Positions 1 to 8,689 are shown, numbered from the stretch's first letter. The stretch is 64,000 bases of DNA from an uncultured Lachnotalea sp. (GCA_947066815.1 CAMSZT010000016.1:1-64000); one strand, 5' to 3'. Notes: generated from the letters alone by a model not told the origin. A program made the numbers and translations.

Positions 1-240
1 GATTATATCTCAAATCCTTGAGAATGGGCTGTCAACTTTTTTTATACCACATCAATTGCGGGAGATATCATCAAGGCGGCCCCGTCTGGGAAGAAACAAA
101 TTTGGCTGACACAGACCGTGAGGACAGTTACAGTGATTCTGTGAATTACTCCGCCCGCCCGGGCGCACAGCGTGGACATCACGGGCAGGGCCACGGACAC
201 GGCTTCCGGGGCCGGTGCGGCAGATAAAAAGGGAACCATA

Positions 241-723
241 ATGCGGAGCGAAGAAGAGGTAGAAAGGGCCGTCGAACGGCATTCCGACACGGTTCGGCGG
301 CTCTGCATGATCCATCTGAAAAATTATGCAGATACCGAGGACATATTTCAGACCGTGTTCCTGAAATATGCCCTTAGTTCCGTGTTGTTTGAAAGCAAAG
401 AATACGAGCGGGCCTGGTTCATCCGGGTTACCATCAACGCCTGCAAAGACTTGCTCAAAAGCTTTTTCCACAGCCGCACCGTCTCCCTGGACGAACTGAC
501 GGAACAGCCCATGGAACTGCCTCCCGATCACAGAGAAGTGATAGAAGCCGTGCTTTCCCTGCCTCAAAAATACAGAGACGTCGTCTATCTTCATTATTTC
601 GAAGACTATACGGCCCCTCAAATCAGCCACATATTAGGCAAAAACGTAAACACCATCTACACGCTCCTGACACGTTCCAAGAGAATGCTGCGGGAAAAGC
701 TGGGAGGTGACGACTATGAATGA
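241..723 (+). CDS. ECF-type RNA polymerase sigma factor
   Basis: A 160-residue sigma-70 family protein that would direct RNA polymerase to a small stress or envelope regulon. Residues about 10-75 look like sigma region 2 (DTEDIFQTVFLKYA, then AWFIRVTINACKDLL). Residues about 100-150 look like region 4 with its helix-turn-helix (LPQKYRDVVYLHYFEDYTA, then ISHILGKNVNTIYTLLTRSK). The ATG at 241 is preferred over an in-frame ATG at 172 because the product then begins directly with the region 2 fold; the Shine-Dalgarno (aaaaaggga) is only moderate. The stop overlaps the start of the next gene, an RsgI-like membrane anti-sigma, so the pair is translationally coupled and the neighbour is the likely regulator. 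The target promoters are not visible. Confidence 0.9.
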   Translation: MRSEEEVERAVERHSDTVRRLCMIHLKNYADTEDIFQTVFLKYALSSVLFESKEYERAWFIRVTINACKDLLKSFFHSRTVSLDELTEQPMELPPDHREVIEAVLSLPQKYRDVVYLHYFEDYTAPQISHILGKNVNTIYTLLTRSKRMLREKLGGDDYE

Positions 724-1510
724 CAAGATCAAAGAGGCTTTCCGGCGGGTGCAGGCAGAAGAGCCATTAAAAGACAAGACCAAGGCGTTTCTCACACAAA
801 AAACCAAAAACTACACCAGACCGGCAAAACGCCGGTTCCACATGTACGCCGCCGCCTGCGCATGCCTTCTGTTCCTGCTGGTCATGGGCCACCGGCTTTA
901 CTTTACCCAGACCTCGATCATCAGCATTGACATCAACCCGTCCCTGGAACTGGGCATCAACCGGTTTGACAGGGTCATTTCCGTGAACAGCCTGAATGAC
1001 GACGCCAGAGAGCTGACGGCCGCCATGGATATCAAATTCAGACATTACGAGGAAGCCGTCCGCCAGATCTTAGAAAACAAAAAGATAGCCGCCATGCTGT
1101 CCGACGACGAAGAGATGGTCATCACCGTCGCAGGCTCCGACGAAACCCAATCCGCCCAAATTCTTTCCAAACTGGAAGGGTGCACGGCAGGCCATAAAAA
1201 TACCCACTGCTACCATTCCTCTTCGGCAGAAGTCACATCCGCCCATGAGGCGGGCCTTTCCTGTGGAAAATACAGGGCCTTTTTGGAATTACAGCTCCTG
1301 GACCCGGAAATCACTCCGGAAACTGTACAAGGGATGACCATGAGCGGGATCCGGGATCTCATCGACCGCCTGTCAGACGGCGATACAGGCGATACCAAGG
1401 AACCATCTCCAACCGGTGAGACGTCACCTGCCTGTGAGATGCCGCAGGGTCAGGACAGCGGGTGCGGCCGTCACGAATCCCACGGCAGCCACGGAGGCGG
1501 GCACAGATAG
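716..1510 (+). CDS. RsgI-like membrane anti-sigma factor with His/Cys-rich tail
   Basis: Predicted partner of the preceding ECF sigma factor. The cytoplasmic N-terminus (residues 1-40) could bind the sigma factor. One membrane segment follows at about 44-65 (YAAACACLLFLLVMG). The extracytoplasmic part starts with SIISIDINPSLELGINRFDR, matching the RsgI middle domain, in which the Asn-Pro of the INPS motif is the site of autoproteolysis in clostridial RsgI proteins. The C-terminus is unusual: it has Cys and His clusters (CTAGHKNTHCYHSS, then GRHESHGSHGGGHR) instead of a carbohydrate-binding module, which suggests metal binding (inference). Start at ATG 716 behind GGAGGTGA; a GTG at 707 in the same frame lacks such a site. 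Overlaps the sigma gene by 8 nt. Confidence 0.82.
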   Translation: MNDKIKEAFRRVQAEEPLKDKTKAFLTQKTKNYTRPAKRRFHMYAAACACLLFLLVMGHRLYFTQTSIISIDINPSLELGINRFDRVISVNSLNDDARELTAAMDIKFRHYEEAVRQILENKKIAAMLSDDEEMVITVAGSDETQSAQILSKLEGCTAGHKNTHCYHSSSAEVTSAHEAGLSCGKYRAFLELQLLDPEITPETVQGMTMSGIRDLIDRLSDGDTGDTKEPSPTGETSPACEMPQGQDSGCGRHESHGSHGGGHR

Positions 1511-1525
1511 ATCAGACGGCATCCG

Positions 1526-2803
1526 TCAGTGACCGGCCTCCAGCCGCCCCATAAGCTTCTGAATCCGCTTTTTCAAAAGCTTCTTTTTCTTCCCCTTCAC
1601 CACCACCGTCAGATTTTCCGGCCGGAAGATCTCTCTCGCCATCCGTGCCATGTCTGACTCCCGCACCACCCCGTAGGCCCGCTTTTTGGCCTCGATGTCC
1701 GGATAATCCTCCCCCATGATGTGGCAGTCATAAGCCCGGTTCCAGTTGAAATCCCCCACGTCGTCCAGGGCCATGTCGCCGTTGTCCAGATAAATGGCCC
1801 GCACATACTCCAGGTTCCCGCCGTCCCTTTTCAGGCGGCAGAAAATGTCCATGGTCCCGGCAAAAGCCTTGTAAAATTTGTCCGCAGCCACCTCATAACT
1901 TAACTGCAGGCTCCCGATATTCCGATACCGTTCAAACTGATCGTCATAGCTGTAAATATAACCGGTCTTTTCCGAGAGCTCCTGGTAGACCGGACAGTAA
2001 TCCCCCGTGAACAGCATATTATAAAAAAGATTCAACATGGCGCCGCTGTAGCGGGTCACGTCCACGTCGAAAGAAAAGGAGACCTCCGTGCCCCTTCCCT
2101 TTACGATCACCGGCTCTCCCGTCCGCTTAAAAAAACAGTCCGGGACAGGGGCCAGATTCCGCCGTTCCTTCGCCCCCTCAAAAAATTTCTGCTTTTCCAG
2201 CTCCTCCAGAAAATAAGAGACATCCTCCTGCGAACAATTCCCCGTCAGATAGAAAAACAGATTCCTCCCGTCAAAAAAAGTCCGGCGAAACCTGGATAAC
2301 TCCTTTTTCCCCATCTTCTTCAACCGCTTCTTCTTTCCGGCAATGGTCCTCGTCAGAGAGGTTCCCTCCCAGACCGCCCGTTCCGTCCTGGCCTCCAGGG
2401 ACTTCCCCCTGTCATACTCCCGAATCTCTGCCAGGATCCGCTTCCGCTCCGTGTCGATCTCCTCCTCCGAGAGTGCCAAAGGCTCCAGGAGTTTCAGGAA
2501 AATCCGGGCCGCCTCCCGAAAATGGACCGACGCCCCGCTGACGGAAAAATGGACGAACTCCTTGTAGGTGGCCCCGTTCAGAGAAAGCCCCAGCTGATCC
2601 AGAGTCTGATACAGCCTTCCGTCCATGATTCGGTTCACGTTCCGGATCACCACATGCTCAAAAAAATGGGTGATTCCGTTCTCCTCCTTCCCCTCATACA
2701 TGGGGCCCGCCTTCACATACAGACAGAGGCAGAAACTGTGTAGATGGGGATTTGGATAAGAATAAACCGGGATCCCCGCCGTCGTCACAAATACTTGTTC
2801 CAT
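1526..2803 (-). CDS. M16 family zinc metallopeptidase
   Basis: A 425-residue insulinase/pitrilysin-type peptidase. The inverted zinc motif HxxEH is present as H46-F-F-E49-H50, and a downstream acidic helix (ERKRILAEIREYDRGK, Glu near 126) sits at the distance expected for the third zinc ligand. The C-terminal half corresponds to the non-catalytic M16 domain. Members of this family often occur as adjacent pairs of active and inactive subunits; only one copy is present here, so it may act as a homodimer (inference). It lies 23 nt downstream of the DUF218 gene on the same strand, so the two are probably co-transcribed. No signal peptide is seen, suggesting a cytoplasmic enzyme. Confidence 0.85.
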   Translation of the reverse strand: MEQVFVTTAGIPVYSYPNPHLHSFCLCLYVKAGPMYEGKEENGITHFFEHVVIRNVNRIMDGRLYQTLDQLGLSLNGATYKEFVHFSVSGASVHFREAARIFLKLLEPLALSEEEIDTERKRILAEIREYDRGKSLEARTERAVWEGTSLTRTIAGKKKRLKKMGKKELSRFRRTFFDGRNLFFYLTGNCSQEDVSYFLEELEKQKFFEGAKERRNLAPVPDCFFKRTGEPVIVKGRGTEVSFSFDVDVTRYSGAMLNLFYNMLFTGDYCPVYQELSEKTGYIYSYDDQFERYRNIGSLQLSYEVAADKFYKAFAGTMDIFCRLKRDGGNLEYVRAIYLDNGDMALDDVGDFNWNRAYDCHIMGEDYPDIEAKKRAYGVVRESDMARMAREIFRPENLTVVVKGKKKKLLKKRIQKLMGRLEAGH

Positions 2804-2826
2804 ACATACTCCATAAAAATTCGCCG

Positions 2827-3645
2827 TTATTCGCTGCCCCGATGATCCGCAGAACCCCTTGAGGCATAAAGAGGATTCGCCTCCCGGACATGGTTTCCAT
2901 ATCGCTTCTTCAATTCCTCAAAGGCATGCCTCACCTCCTCCGGAATCTCCACATGGGCGATAAAATCCCGCCCCGACGGGCCGTACCCGTTCTCGTCGTC
3001 CCTAAGCCTGGGGATTTCACCCATGAGCAGACTGACATACCGCTCCATCTCCCACATCCCATGGCTCTCAGAGGAATACGCCAGCGCCCCCTCCTTCACC
3101 GCCACCTCCGCCTCATAAGCGGCATAGTTGATGATCCGAACCTCGTCAGACACGTACTTGCGCAGACCGGCTTCCATCCTGCGCTGCATGGAAGCGTCCT
3201 GGCAGAGGATGATGCTCCGGAAAGGAATGCCCTTCTCCTCCAAAAGCGCAAGGAGATTGGTAATGTTGTTGCCGCAGTTGGTGGATTCCGTCTCAAGGTA
3301 ATCCGCCTGCAAGCCGTAAACCGCAGACAGGTATCCCTGAAAGATTTCCGCCTCCGACAGTCCCTCCGTCCTCAGGGTGGGATATTCCTGCCGCACCCTC
3401 TGCCTGAGGGTTTCCGTCGTATGGCCCTCCCCGCCGACGACCACGTACTTTTTTGCGATCTGCTCCTTTATTCCACAGGCGAGAACGTCTCCCCCCTGCA
3501 GAATGCTTCCTCCAAACAACACCATGACATCCGCCTGACAGATTCCAAAACGCCTCTGCAAGCAATCTCCTGTGAGAACCTCCAGATCCCGTTTCCCACA
3601 AAATTTCCCCAGCACGTTGATGTAATGGGCAATCTGCTCTTTCAT
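2827..3645 (-). CDS. YdcF-like DUF218 domain protein
   Basis: A 272-residue protein with the DUF218/YdcF Rossmann-like fold: the early VMVLFGGSILQGGDV strand-loop, then YVVVGGEGHTT, the ESTNCGNNITNL motif (acidic residue plus Thr/Asn after the third strand) and ILCQDASMQRR. DUF218 proteins are cytoplasmic or membrane-linked with poorly defined roles; E. coli YdcF binds S-adenosylmethionine. No transmembrane segment is visible, so this is the soluble YdcF type. Start at ATG 3645 behind GGAGGAG with 8-nt spacing; an upstream in-frame ATG at 3675 has no ribosome binding site. Probably the first gene of an operon with the M16 peptidase. Confidence 0.78.
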   Translation of the reverse strand: MKEQIAHYINVLGKFCGKRDLEVLTGDCLQRRFGICQADVMVLFGGSILQGGDVLACGIKEQIAKKYVVVGGEGHTTETLRQRVRQEYPTLRTEGLSEAEIFQGYLSAVYGLQADYLETESTNCGNNITNLLALLEEKGIPFRSIILCQDASMQRRMEAGLRKYVSDEVRIINYAAYEAEVAVKEGALAYSSESHGMWEMERYVSLLMGEIPRLRDDENGYGPSGRDFIAHVEIPEEVRHAFEELKKRYGNHVREANPLYASRGSADHRGSE

Positions 3646-3707
3646 TCTGCGTACTCCTCCCCAACTGGACTGCACTACAGTCCACTGTCAATCTATTACG
3701 ACGACAA

Positions 3708-4124
3708 TTATCGCTTCCGATTCGGTTTTCGCTTAACGGCCAGCAATCTCATATAGTCATCTAATTCCGCCGTATTCGTCGGTTCAAACATGACCCATTT
3801 TCCATCATGATAGGTTTGCGCTTCATCATATTGCCTGCAAACAGCATTAGAAAAAGTATCCCTTACAGCCTCAAATTTTGCTCGTTCCTCTTTCCCAAAA
3901 ATAATCATGAAACCAACACAATTACGTTTTGCGTATAAGCTGCAAAGGGTTTTTCCTCCCCTGCGATACTTATACTCGTAAGACCATTTCTTACCACCGG
4001 TGTTCCATAACCGTTCCATATCGTATTTTTCATCAATGACCGAACATAACGCCTGCCAAACCTCATACAGGGATTGTCCCAGCAATTCCGTCATAATTGA
4101 TTGAGATGGTATATTCTCAAGCAT
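3708..4124 (-). CDS. DUF3788 family protein
   Basis: A 138-residue soluble protein matching the DUF3788 pattern: WSYEYKYRRGGKTLCSLYAKR in the first half, FMIIFGKEERAKFEAVRD in the middle and a late WVMFEP. It resembles small beta-alpha proteins of unknown biochemical function found singly in clostridial accessory regions. It is preceded on its strand by tgatagtatgctt-type AT-rich sequence with a weak gaggtgat Shine-Dalgarno. Base composition is more AT-rich than in its neighbours, consistent with recent acquisition. The gene next to it (4143-4333) is a decayed acetyltransferase, so this is a small accessory islet. Confidence 0.72.
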   Translation of the reverse strand: MLENIPSQSIMTELLGQSLYEVWQALCSVIDEKYDMERLWNTGGKKWSYEYKYRRGGKTLCSLYAKRNCVGFMIIFGKEERAKFEAVRDTFSNAVCRQYDEAQTYHDGKWVMFEPTNTAELDDYMRLLAVKRKPNRKR

Positions 4125-4142
4125 ACTATCACCTCCGCAAAT

Positions 4143-4333
4143 TCAATTCACTTCTGTGGCAAATCCATATCCCCGATGTTCCGGCAGCAGATGATAGAAT
4201 AGCTCCGGTTCGTGCAGGTCGTGGTAATCCCCTACGCCTATCGTTCCGATAAACTTTCCGGTCTGTCTTTCAAAAATGCCGGAGGAAAGCAATCCAAAAA
4301 TCCCATTCCAAGTCGTTCAGTTACTATTTTCAT
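4143..4333 (-). pseudogene. GNAT acetyltransferase remnant (internal deletion/frameshift)
   Basis: Reading the minus strand, an ATG at 4333 opens MKIVTERLGM, a typical GNAT N-terminus. After a frame change the sequence continues as GIFERQTGKFIGTIGVGDYH and then PELFYHLLPEHRGYGFATEV before a stop at 4143-4145. The second part is the acetyl-CoA-binding core strand of the RimJ-like GNAT family (HRGYGFATE matches the R/Q-x-x-G-x-G/A signature). Roughly two thirds of a normal 170-residue enzyme is missing, so it is not functional. Confidence 0.6.
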
Positions 4334-4508
4334 ATCGATAATCCGCCTTTCTGCAAAAGACACCGATGGGACAATGATATTATATCCATAACCGTTGTAA
4401 GATTCAACTTCAAACAGCAATAAAGAAAGAAGATATTTTACAAGCCGGCAGGAATCCTCCCTGATACAATGGACATACAATCTTCTTGAGAAAGGAACCA
4501 AGACAAAC

Positions 4509-4931
4509 ATGGACTGGCAAAACGAAAAGTGCGTTATGATCATTGATGAGAAACTGCCGGCCGGCATGATCGCCAACACGGCGGCAATCCTGGGCATTAC
4601 CCTGGGAAAGGAACTGCCAGGAATGGTGGGTGCCGACGTAACTGACCAAAGCGGCAGCAGGCATCTCGGAATCATCGAGTTTCCCGTGCCCATCTTAAAA
4701 GGATCGCCGGAAATCATCCGACAGATCAAAAGACAGCTTGACCAACCTGATTTTGAAGAACTGACCGGCGTGGATTTCTCTGATCTGGCTCAGGGCTGTA
4801 AAACCTACGGGGAGTTCGTGGAGGAGATGGGCCGGGTTCCGGAAAGTGATCTCCGGTATCTGGGGATTGCGATCTGCGGTGCGAAAAAGAAGGTCAACAG
4901 GCTCACGGGCAGTATGCCGCTTTTACGGTGA
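4509..4931 (+). CDS. DUF2000 family protein
   Basis: A 140-residue protein with the DUF2000 signature near the N-terminus: KCVMIIDEKLPAGMIANTAA, followed by ILGITLGKELPGMVGADVTD and GIIEFPVPILKG. The family is related to peptidyl-tRNA hydrolase 2-like folds, but its reaction is unknown. No membrane segments. It is transcribed away from the decarboxylase operon and shares a perfect bidirectional terminator with it at 5037-5080. About 175 nt separate its start from the GNAT remnant. Confidence 0.75.
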   Translation: MDWQNEKCVMIIDEKLPAGMIANTAAILGITLGKELPGMVGADVTDQSGSRHLGIIEFPVPILKGSPEIIRQIKRQLDQPDFEELTGVDFSDLAQGCKTYGEFVEEMGRVPESDLRYLGIAICGAKKKVNRLTGSMPLLR

Positions 4932-5036
4932 ATGCCCGTGACCTCGCCATGGGCATTCGCCTTCCCGCCCCCGCCGTGCACAGCTCGCAAAGCCTTACGG
5001 CTTTCCTCGCTGTGGGCATTCGCCCTATGGAGCCAG
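4932..5036. repeat. Short intergenic repeat, gggcattcgcc copies
   Basis: Between the DUF2000 stop and the shared terminator, the 12-mer tgggcattcgcc occurs twice (near 4950 and 5013), and an inverted gaatgcccg lies near 4930. No reading frame explains them. They may be folded leader or tail sequence or a decayed palindromic repeat. Confidence 0.3.
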
Positions 5037-5080
5037 AAAAAAGGCGGATAAGGCTGCGAGCAGCCTTATCCGCCTTTTTT
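5037..5080. terminator. Bidirectional intrinsic terminator
   Basis: A perfect inverted repeat with 21-bp arms (aaaaaaggcggataaggctg on the left, its complement on the right) and a two-base loop. A-run and T-run flanks let it stop transcription of both the DUF2000 gene on the plus strand and the decarboxylase operon on the minus strand. Confidence 0.9.
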
Positions 5081-5102
5081 CCGTCTCCGCACGGCTCATC
5101 GC

Positions 5103-6509
5103 TTAAACAGGGTAACTCCCATCCTTGGCAAGGGTGGGATCCACCTTGGTTTTCTGGGCCTCTCTGTATTTGAAGAAGTCCACGGCCACCTGGGGGAAGA
5201 GAGCGTAGGAAAGGACGTCCTCGTCCTGCTCTTTCCACTGGGCCATCTCCTTCTCATACTGGACAAGCTTGGGCTCCAGCTTGTCGGCGGGACGGCAGGT
5301 GATCCGCTCCGCATCGCCGATGCACTTCTTGATCACTTCCGGATTCATGGGCTTTACGGTCTGGCCGAACTCGCCCCGGAGTAACTTCTTGGATTCGTTG
5401 GTCACCATCTTGTAGCGCTCGCCCATCAGCACGTTGAACACGGCCTGGGTTCCCACGATCTGGCTGGAGGGCGTAACCAAGGGCGGCTCACCGAAGTCTT
5501 TTCTCACCCTCGGAACCTCTTCCAGCACGGCCTGGAACTTATCCTCTGCGCCCTGCTCCTTCAGCTGGGACAGCAGGTTGGAGAGCATACCGCCGGGCAC
5601 CTGGTACATCAGGGTCTTGATGTTGACACCCAGAACCTTGGGATTTAAGAGACCGCTCTTAAGGGCTTCCTCACGGATGGGCGTAAAGTGCTCCGCAATC
5701 TCGGAGAGCGCCGTGATGTCAAGGCCCGTGTCATAGGGCGTGCCCTTGAAGGCTTCCACCATGACCTCGGTGGCCGGCTGGCTGGTGCCCAGGGCCAGAG
5801 GCGACATGGCCGTGTCGATGATATCACAGCCCGCCTCCACCGCTTTCATATAAGTCATGGAAGCGACACCGGAGGTATAATGAGTATGCAGGTCAATAGG
5901 CAGCGTCGTGGCGGATTTAAGCGCCTGAACCAGCTCCGTGGCCTTGGCGGGAACTAAAAGGCCCGCCATATCCTTGATACAAATGGAATGGGCGCCCATG
6001 TCCTCGATCTTCTTGGCGATATCCATCCAGTAGTCCAGCGTGTAGGCGTCACCCAGCGTATAGGAAAGGGCAACCTGCGCATGGCCCTTCTCCTTGATAG
6101 CCGCCTTGACTGCGCACTCCAGATTGCGGATATCGTTCAGGCAGTCAAAAATACGGATGATGTCAATGCCGTTGGCGATGGATTTCTGCACGAAATACTC
6201 CACCACGTCGTCGGGATAATGATTGTAACCCAAAATATTCTGGCCGCGGAAGAGCATCTGCAGCTTCGTGTTCTTGAAGCCGTCCTTTAACTTTCTCAGT
6301 CTCTCCCAGGGATCTTCCTTCAGGAAGCGGAGGCAGGAATCGAAGGTGGCTCCGCCCCAGCACTCCACGGCATGGTAGCCGATCTTATCCATCTTGTCCA
6401 CAATGGGCAGCATCTGCTCCGTGGTCATTCTTGTTGCGATCAGACTCTGGTGAGCGTCACGCAGTATGGTCTCGGTAATTTTTACCGGTCTTTTTTCAAC
6501 CTGTGACAT
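5103..6509 (-). CDS. oadA: Pyruvate/oxaloacetate carboxyltransferase subunit (OadA/5S type, no biotin domain)
   Basis: A 468-residue carboxyltransferase that moves CO2 between oxaloacetate/pyruvate and carboxybiotin. The HMGL-like TIM barrel begins with ILRDAHQSL (metal-binding Asp18 and neighbouring residues). CIKDMAG carries the Lys that is carbamylated in this family, and LHTHYTSG supplies the metal-binding histidines. The PYC_OADA helical domain follows from about 290 to the end. Classical OadA (about 590 residues) ends in a biotinyl domain; here the protein stops before it, and a separate biotin carrier is encoded three genes upstream in the operon. This organisation equals the 5S subunit of transcarboxylase. 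It is the last gene of the operon, with oadB 59 nt upstream. Confidence 0.92.
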   Translation of the reverse strand: MSQVEKRPVKITETILRDAHQSLIATRMTTEQMLPIVDKMDKIGYHAVECWGGATFDSCLRFLKEDPWERLRKLKDGFKNTKLQMLFRGQNILGYNHYPDDVVEYFVQKSIANGIDIIRIFDCLNDIRNLECAVKAAIKEKGHAQVALSYTLGDAYTLDYWMDIAKKIEDMGAHSICIKDMAGLLVPAKATELVQALKSATTLPIDLHTHYTSGVASMTYMKAVEAGCDIIDTAMSPLALGTSQPATEVMVEAFKGTPYDTGLDITALSEIAEHFTPIREEALKSGLLNPKVLGVNIKTLMYQVPGGMLSNLLSQLKEQGAEDKFQAVLEEVPRVRKDFGEPPLVTPSSQIVGTQAVFNVLMGERYKMVTNESKKLLRGEFGQTVKPMNPEVIKKCIGDAERITCRPADKLEPKLVQYEKEMAQWKEQDEDVLSYALFPQVAVDFFKYREAQKTKVDPTLAKDGSYPV

Positions 6510-6568
6510 GTTAATTCCTCCTGTCTTCTATATCATAGGCGACGGCAACAGCCTTTGCCGCCACGTCA

Positions 6569-7723
6569 TTATTTCACGCCGAACACAGCCATAAACGTAC
6601 CGGCAGCCACAGCCGTACCGATCACGCCTGCCACGTTGGGACCCATAGCATGCATCAGCAGGAAATTGGTCGGATCTGCCTCCGCACCCACCTTCTGGGA
6701 CACGCGGGCCGCCATGGGAACGGCCGACACGCCGGCCGAGCCGATCAGAGGATTGATCTTGCCGCCGGAGAGCTTGCTCATCAGCTTTCCGAAGAGAACG
6801 CCGACTGCGGTGCCGAAGGCAAAAGCCACAAGGCCCAGAACCACGATCTTGATGGTGGCAAAATTCAAAAACGCCTCTGCGCTGGTGGTGGCTCCCACGG
6901 AAGTGCCGAGGAGGATAACCACGATATACATCATCGCATTGGAAGCCGTCTCCGTGAGCTGTCTCACCACGCCGGACTCCTTAAACAGGTTGCCGAGCAT
7001 CAGCATACCGACCAAGGGCGCCGTGGAGGGCAGGATCATACAGACAACGATAGTGACGATCACCGGGAAGAGGATCCTCTCCAGCTTGGAAACCGGGCGG
7101 AGCTGTTCCATCTTGATCTTCCGCTCCTTCTCCGTGGTCAGTGCCTTCATAATAGGCGGCTGGATGATCGGAACCAGGGACATATAGGAATAAGCCGCCA
7201 CGGCGATGGGTCCTAAAATCTGCTGCTGTCCCAGCTTGTTGGCCAAGAAGATGGACGTGGGGCCGTCTGCACCGCCGATGATGGCGATGGCCGCTGATTC
7301 CATCCCGTTGAAGCCCATCAGCATAGCGCCGATATAGGCCGCATAAATACCGAACTGAGCCGCCGCTCCGAGGAGGAAGCTCTTCGGATTGGCGATCAGC
7401 GGGCCGAAGTCCGTCTGGGCGCCCACGCCCATGAAGATCAGGCAGGGCAGGATGGCCCACTCGTCCAGCTGGAAGAAATACCAGAGCACGCCGCCGGCCT
7501 GCTCCACGCCGTCCACCACCGTCGGCTCCGCCATGATCTGAGGGTAAATATTTACAAGTAACATGCCGAAGGCGATGGGCGTCAAGAGAAGCGGCTCAAA
7601 GCCCTTGGCGATTGCCAGGTAAAGGAACACGCAGGCGACCACGATCATCAGATAGTTTCCCCAGGTGAGGCTGAAAAATGCGGTCTGCTCCAGCAGGTTC
7701 CCCAACGTATCTAATATATTCAT
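6569..7723 (-). CDS. oadB: Na+-translocating decarboxylase beta subunit
   Basis: A 384-residue integral membrane protein (OadB/MmdB/GcdB) that decarboxylates carboxybiotin and pumps Na+ out of the cell. It has about nine hydrophobic segments. The conserved stretch GGADGPTSIFLANKL contains the essential Asp of this family, and SAGVSAVPMAARV near the C-terminus is another hallmark. Start at ATG 7723 behind GGGAGGT; an upstream in-frame ATG at 7837 would add a non-membrane extension inside a repeat-rich intergenic region and is rejected. The product is the membrane engine for the carboxyltransferases encoded around it. Confidence 0.94.
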   Translation of the reverse strand: MNILDTLGNLLEQTAFFSLTWGNYLMIVVACVFLYLAIAKGFEPLLLTPIAFGMLLVNIYPQIMAEPTVVDGVEQAGGVLWYFFQLDEWAILPCLIFMGVGAQTDFGPLIANPKSFLLGAAAQFGIYAAYIGAMLMGFNGMESAAIAIIGGADGPTSIFLANKLGQQQILGPIAVAAYSYMSLVPIIQPPIMKALTTEKERKIKMEQLRPVSKLERILFPVIVTIVVCMILPSTAPLVGMLMLGNLFKESGVVRQLTETASNAMMYIVVILLGTSVGATTSAEAFLNFATIKIVVLGLVAFAFGTAVGVLFGKLMSKLSGGKINPLIGSAGVSAVPMAARVSQKVGAEADPTNFLLMHAMGPNVAGVIGTAVAAGTFMAVFGVK

Positions 7724-7763
7724 TGCGCTACCTCCCATTTCGCATTGTAAATAAGTTTCGATT

Positions 7764-7863
7764 TCCTTATGCACCCGTGTGCAATTGCAGGGAAAACTTT
7801 CCCTGCCCGCTGCGCCGGGTGCATGTTGCAATAGCAACTAATCTCCTTATGCACCCGTGTGCA
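7764..7863. repeat. Tandem 20-bp intergenic repeat upstream of oadB
   Basis: The 20-mer tccttatgcacccgtgtgca occurs at 7764-7783 and 7844-7863, 80 bp apart, separated by a segment containing agggaaaactttccct (a palindrome) and gccgggtgcatgttgcaa. It lies between the biotin carrier and oadB, so it is transcribed within the operon and could fold as RNA. Confidence 0.6.
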
Positions 7864-7883
7864 TAATACAATGGAAATGAGTG

Positions 7884-8252
7884 TTAGTTCAGGGTTGCGA
7901 GCACAGCGCCTGCCGCGATCTCCTGGCCTACAGTCACATCGATGCTGGCTACGGTGCCGTCCTCAGGAGCGACCACCGGGATCTCCATCTTCATGGCCTC
8001 AATGATGACCACCGGATCGCCGGCCTTCATCGCCTGGCCCACGGAAGCCTCGATCTTGAAGACCTTGCCTGCCGCACCGGCCTTCACCTGGATGCTGCCG
8101 GCTCCTGCCGCGGGAGCTGCTGCCTTGGGAGCTGCTTTGGGAGCCGCCTTCGGTGCCGCCTTGGGAGCTGCTGCGGGTGCGCTTCCTGCGCCTGCCTCTT
8201 CTACGGTTACGTCATAAGCCACGCCATTTACTGTGATCGTATAATTTTTCAT
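7884..8252 (-). CDS. Biotin carboxyl carrier protein of decarboxylase (1.3S/gamma type)
   Basis: A 122-residue carrier. Residues 1-20 form a short N-terminal strand region. Residues 21-50 form an Ala-Pro-Lys swinging linker (repeated AAPK units). From about 52 to the end is the biotinyl domain with the canonical EAMKME motif; Lys88 is the biotinylation site. It shuttles CO2 from the carboxyltransferase subunits to the membrane beta subunit. In methylmalonyl-CoA decarboxylase this is MmdC and in transcarboxylase it is 1.3S. Encoded between oadG and oadB. Confidence 0.93.
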   Translation of the reverse strand: MKNYTITVNGVAYDVTVEEAGAGSAPAAAPKAAPKAAPKAAPKAAAPAAGAGSIQVKAGAAGKVFKIEASVGQAMKAGDPVVIIEAMKMEIPVVAPEDGTVASIDVTVGQEIAAGAVLATLN

Positions 8253-8332
8253 TCTAGTTTTCCTCCTTATCAGCCCGTGTTCTCAGGGCATCTGGGTACA
8301 CCCTTGGGTGTTTCCTCCTGAAAGATATCTGT

Positions 8333-8662
8333 TTACCAATTTCTGCTTTTTGCTCTCTTGATGGAGCGGACGACAAAACCGTCCGTGGACGTACTTCCCA
8401 TGGAAGCCGCCACCGCCGCGGTGATCACCGCGACCAGCTCCAGATCGTCCGTCTCCTCTTCCTCTATCACAGGCGCTGCCGGTGCGGGAGCCGGAGCCTT
8501 CACCGCAGGCGCCGCTGCTTCCTTTCCTTTTCCCTCGATGGAACGGACCGCCTTGCTCATCAGGATGATCACGACAATAATGATGATCAGCACCACGAAC
8601 ACGGTCCCCATACCCAGGATCGTATTGGAAAGGGCGTCTAAGAAAATATTGCTCAAACTCAT
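8333..8662 (-). CDS. OadG-like small membrane subunit of decarboxylase
   Basis: A 109-residue protein with one N-terminal membrane helix (about residues 15-36, TVFVVLIIIIVVIILMS), then an Ala-Pro rich linker, an acidic patch (EEEETDDLE) and a C-terminal stretch LVAVITAAVAASM. This matches OadG/MmdD, the subunit that holds the carboxyltransferase to the beta subunit. The C-terminal GFVVRSIKRAKSRNW resembles the conserved tail of MmdD/GcdC-like subunits. Its position between the CoA carboxyltransferase and the biotin carrier is usual for Na+-pumping decarboxylases. Confidence 0.85.
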   Translation of the reverse strand: MSLSNIFLDALSNTILGMGTVFVVLIIIIVVIILMSKAVRSIEGKGKEAAAPAVKAPAPAPAAPVIEEEETDDLELVAVITAAVAASMGSTSTDGFVVRSIKRAKSRNW

Positions 8663-8689
8663 ATGGTCACCTCATTTTTTCCTCTATTT

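Noticed and set aside
1-240. A coding frame upstream of the sigma factor
   Set aside because: Open frames here are short, lack ribosome sites and show no family pattern; the only supported start is ATG 241. No other signal could be identified in this stretch.
8253-8332. A riboswitch between biotin carrier and oadG
   Set aside because: Only small local hairpins (gggtacacccttgggtgttt) are seen; no match to a known aptamer and no terminator.
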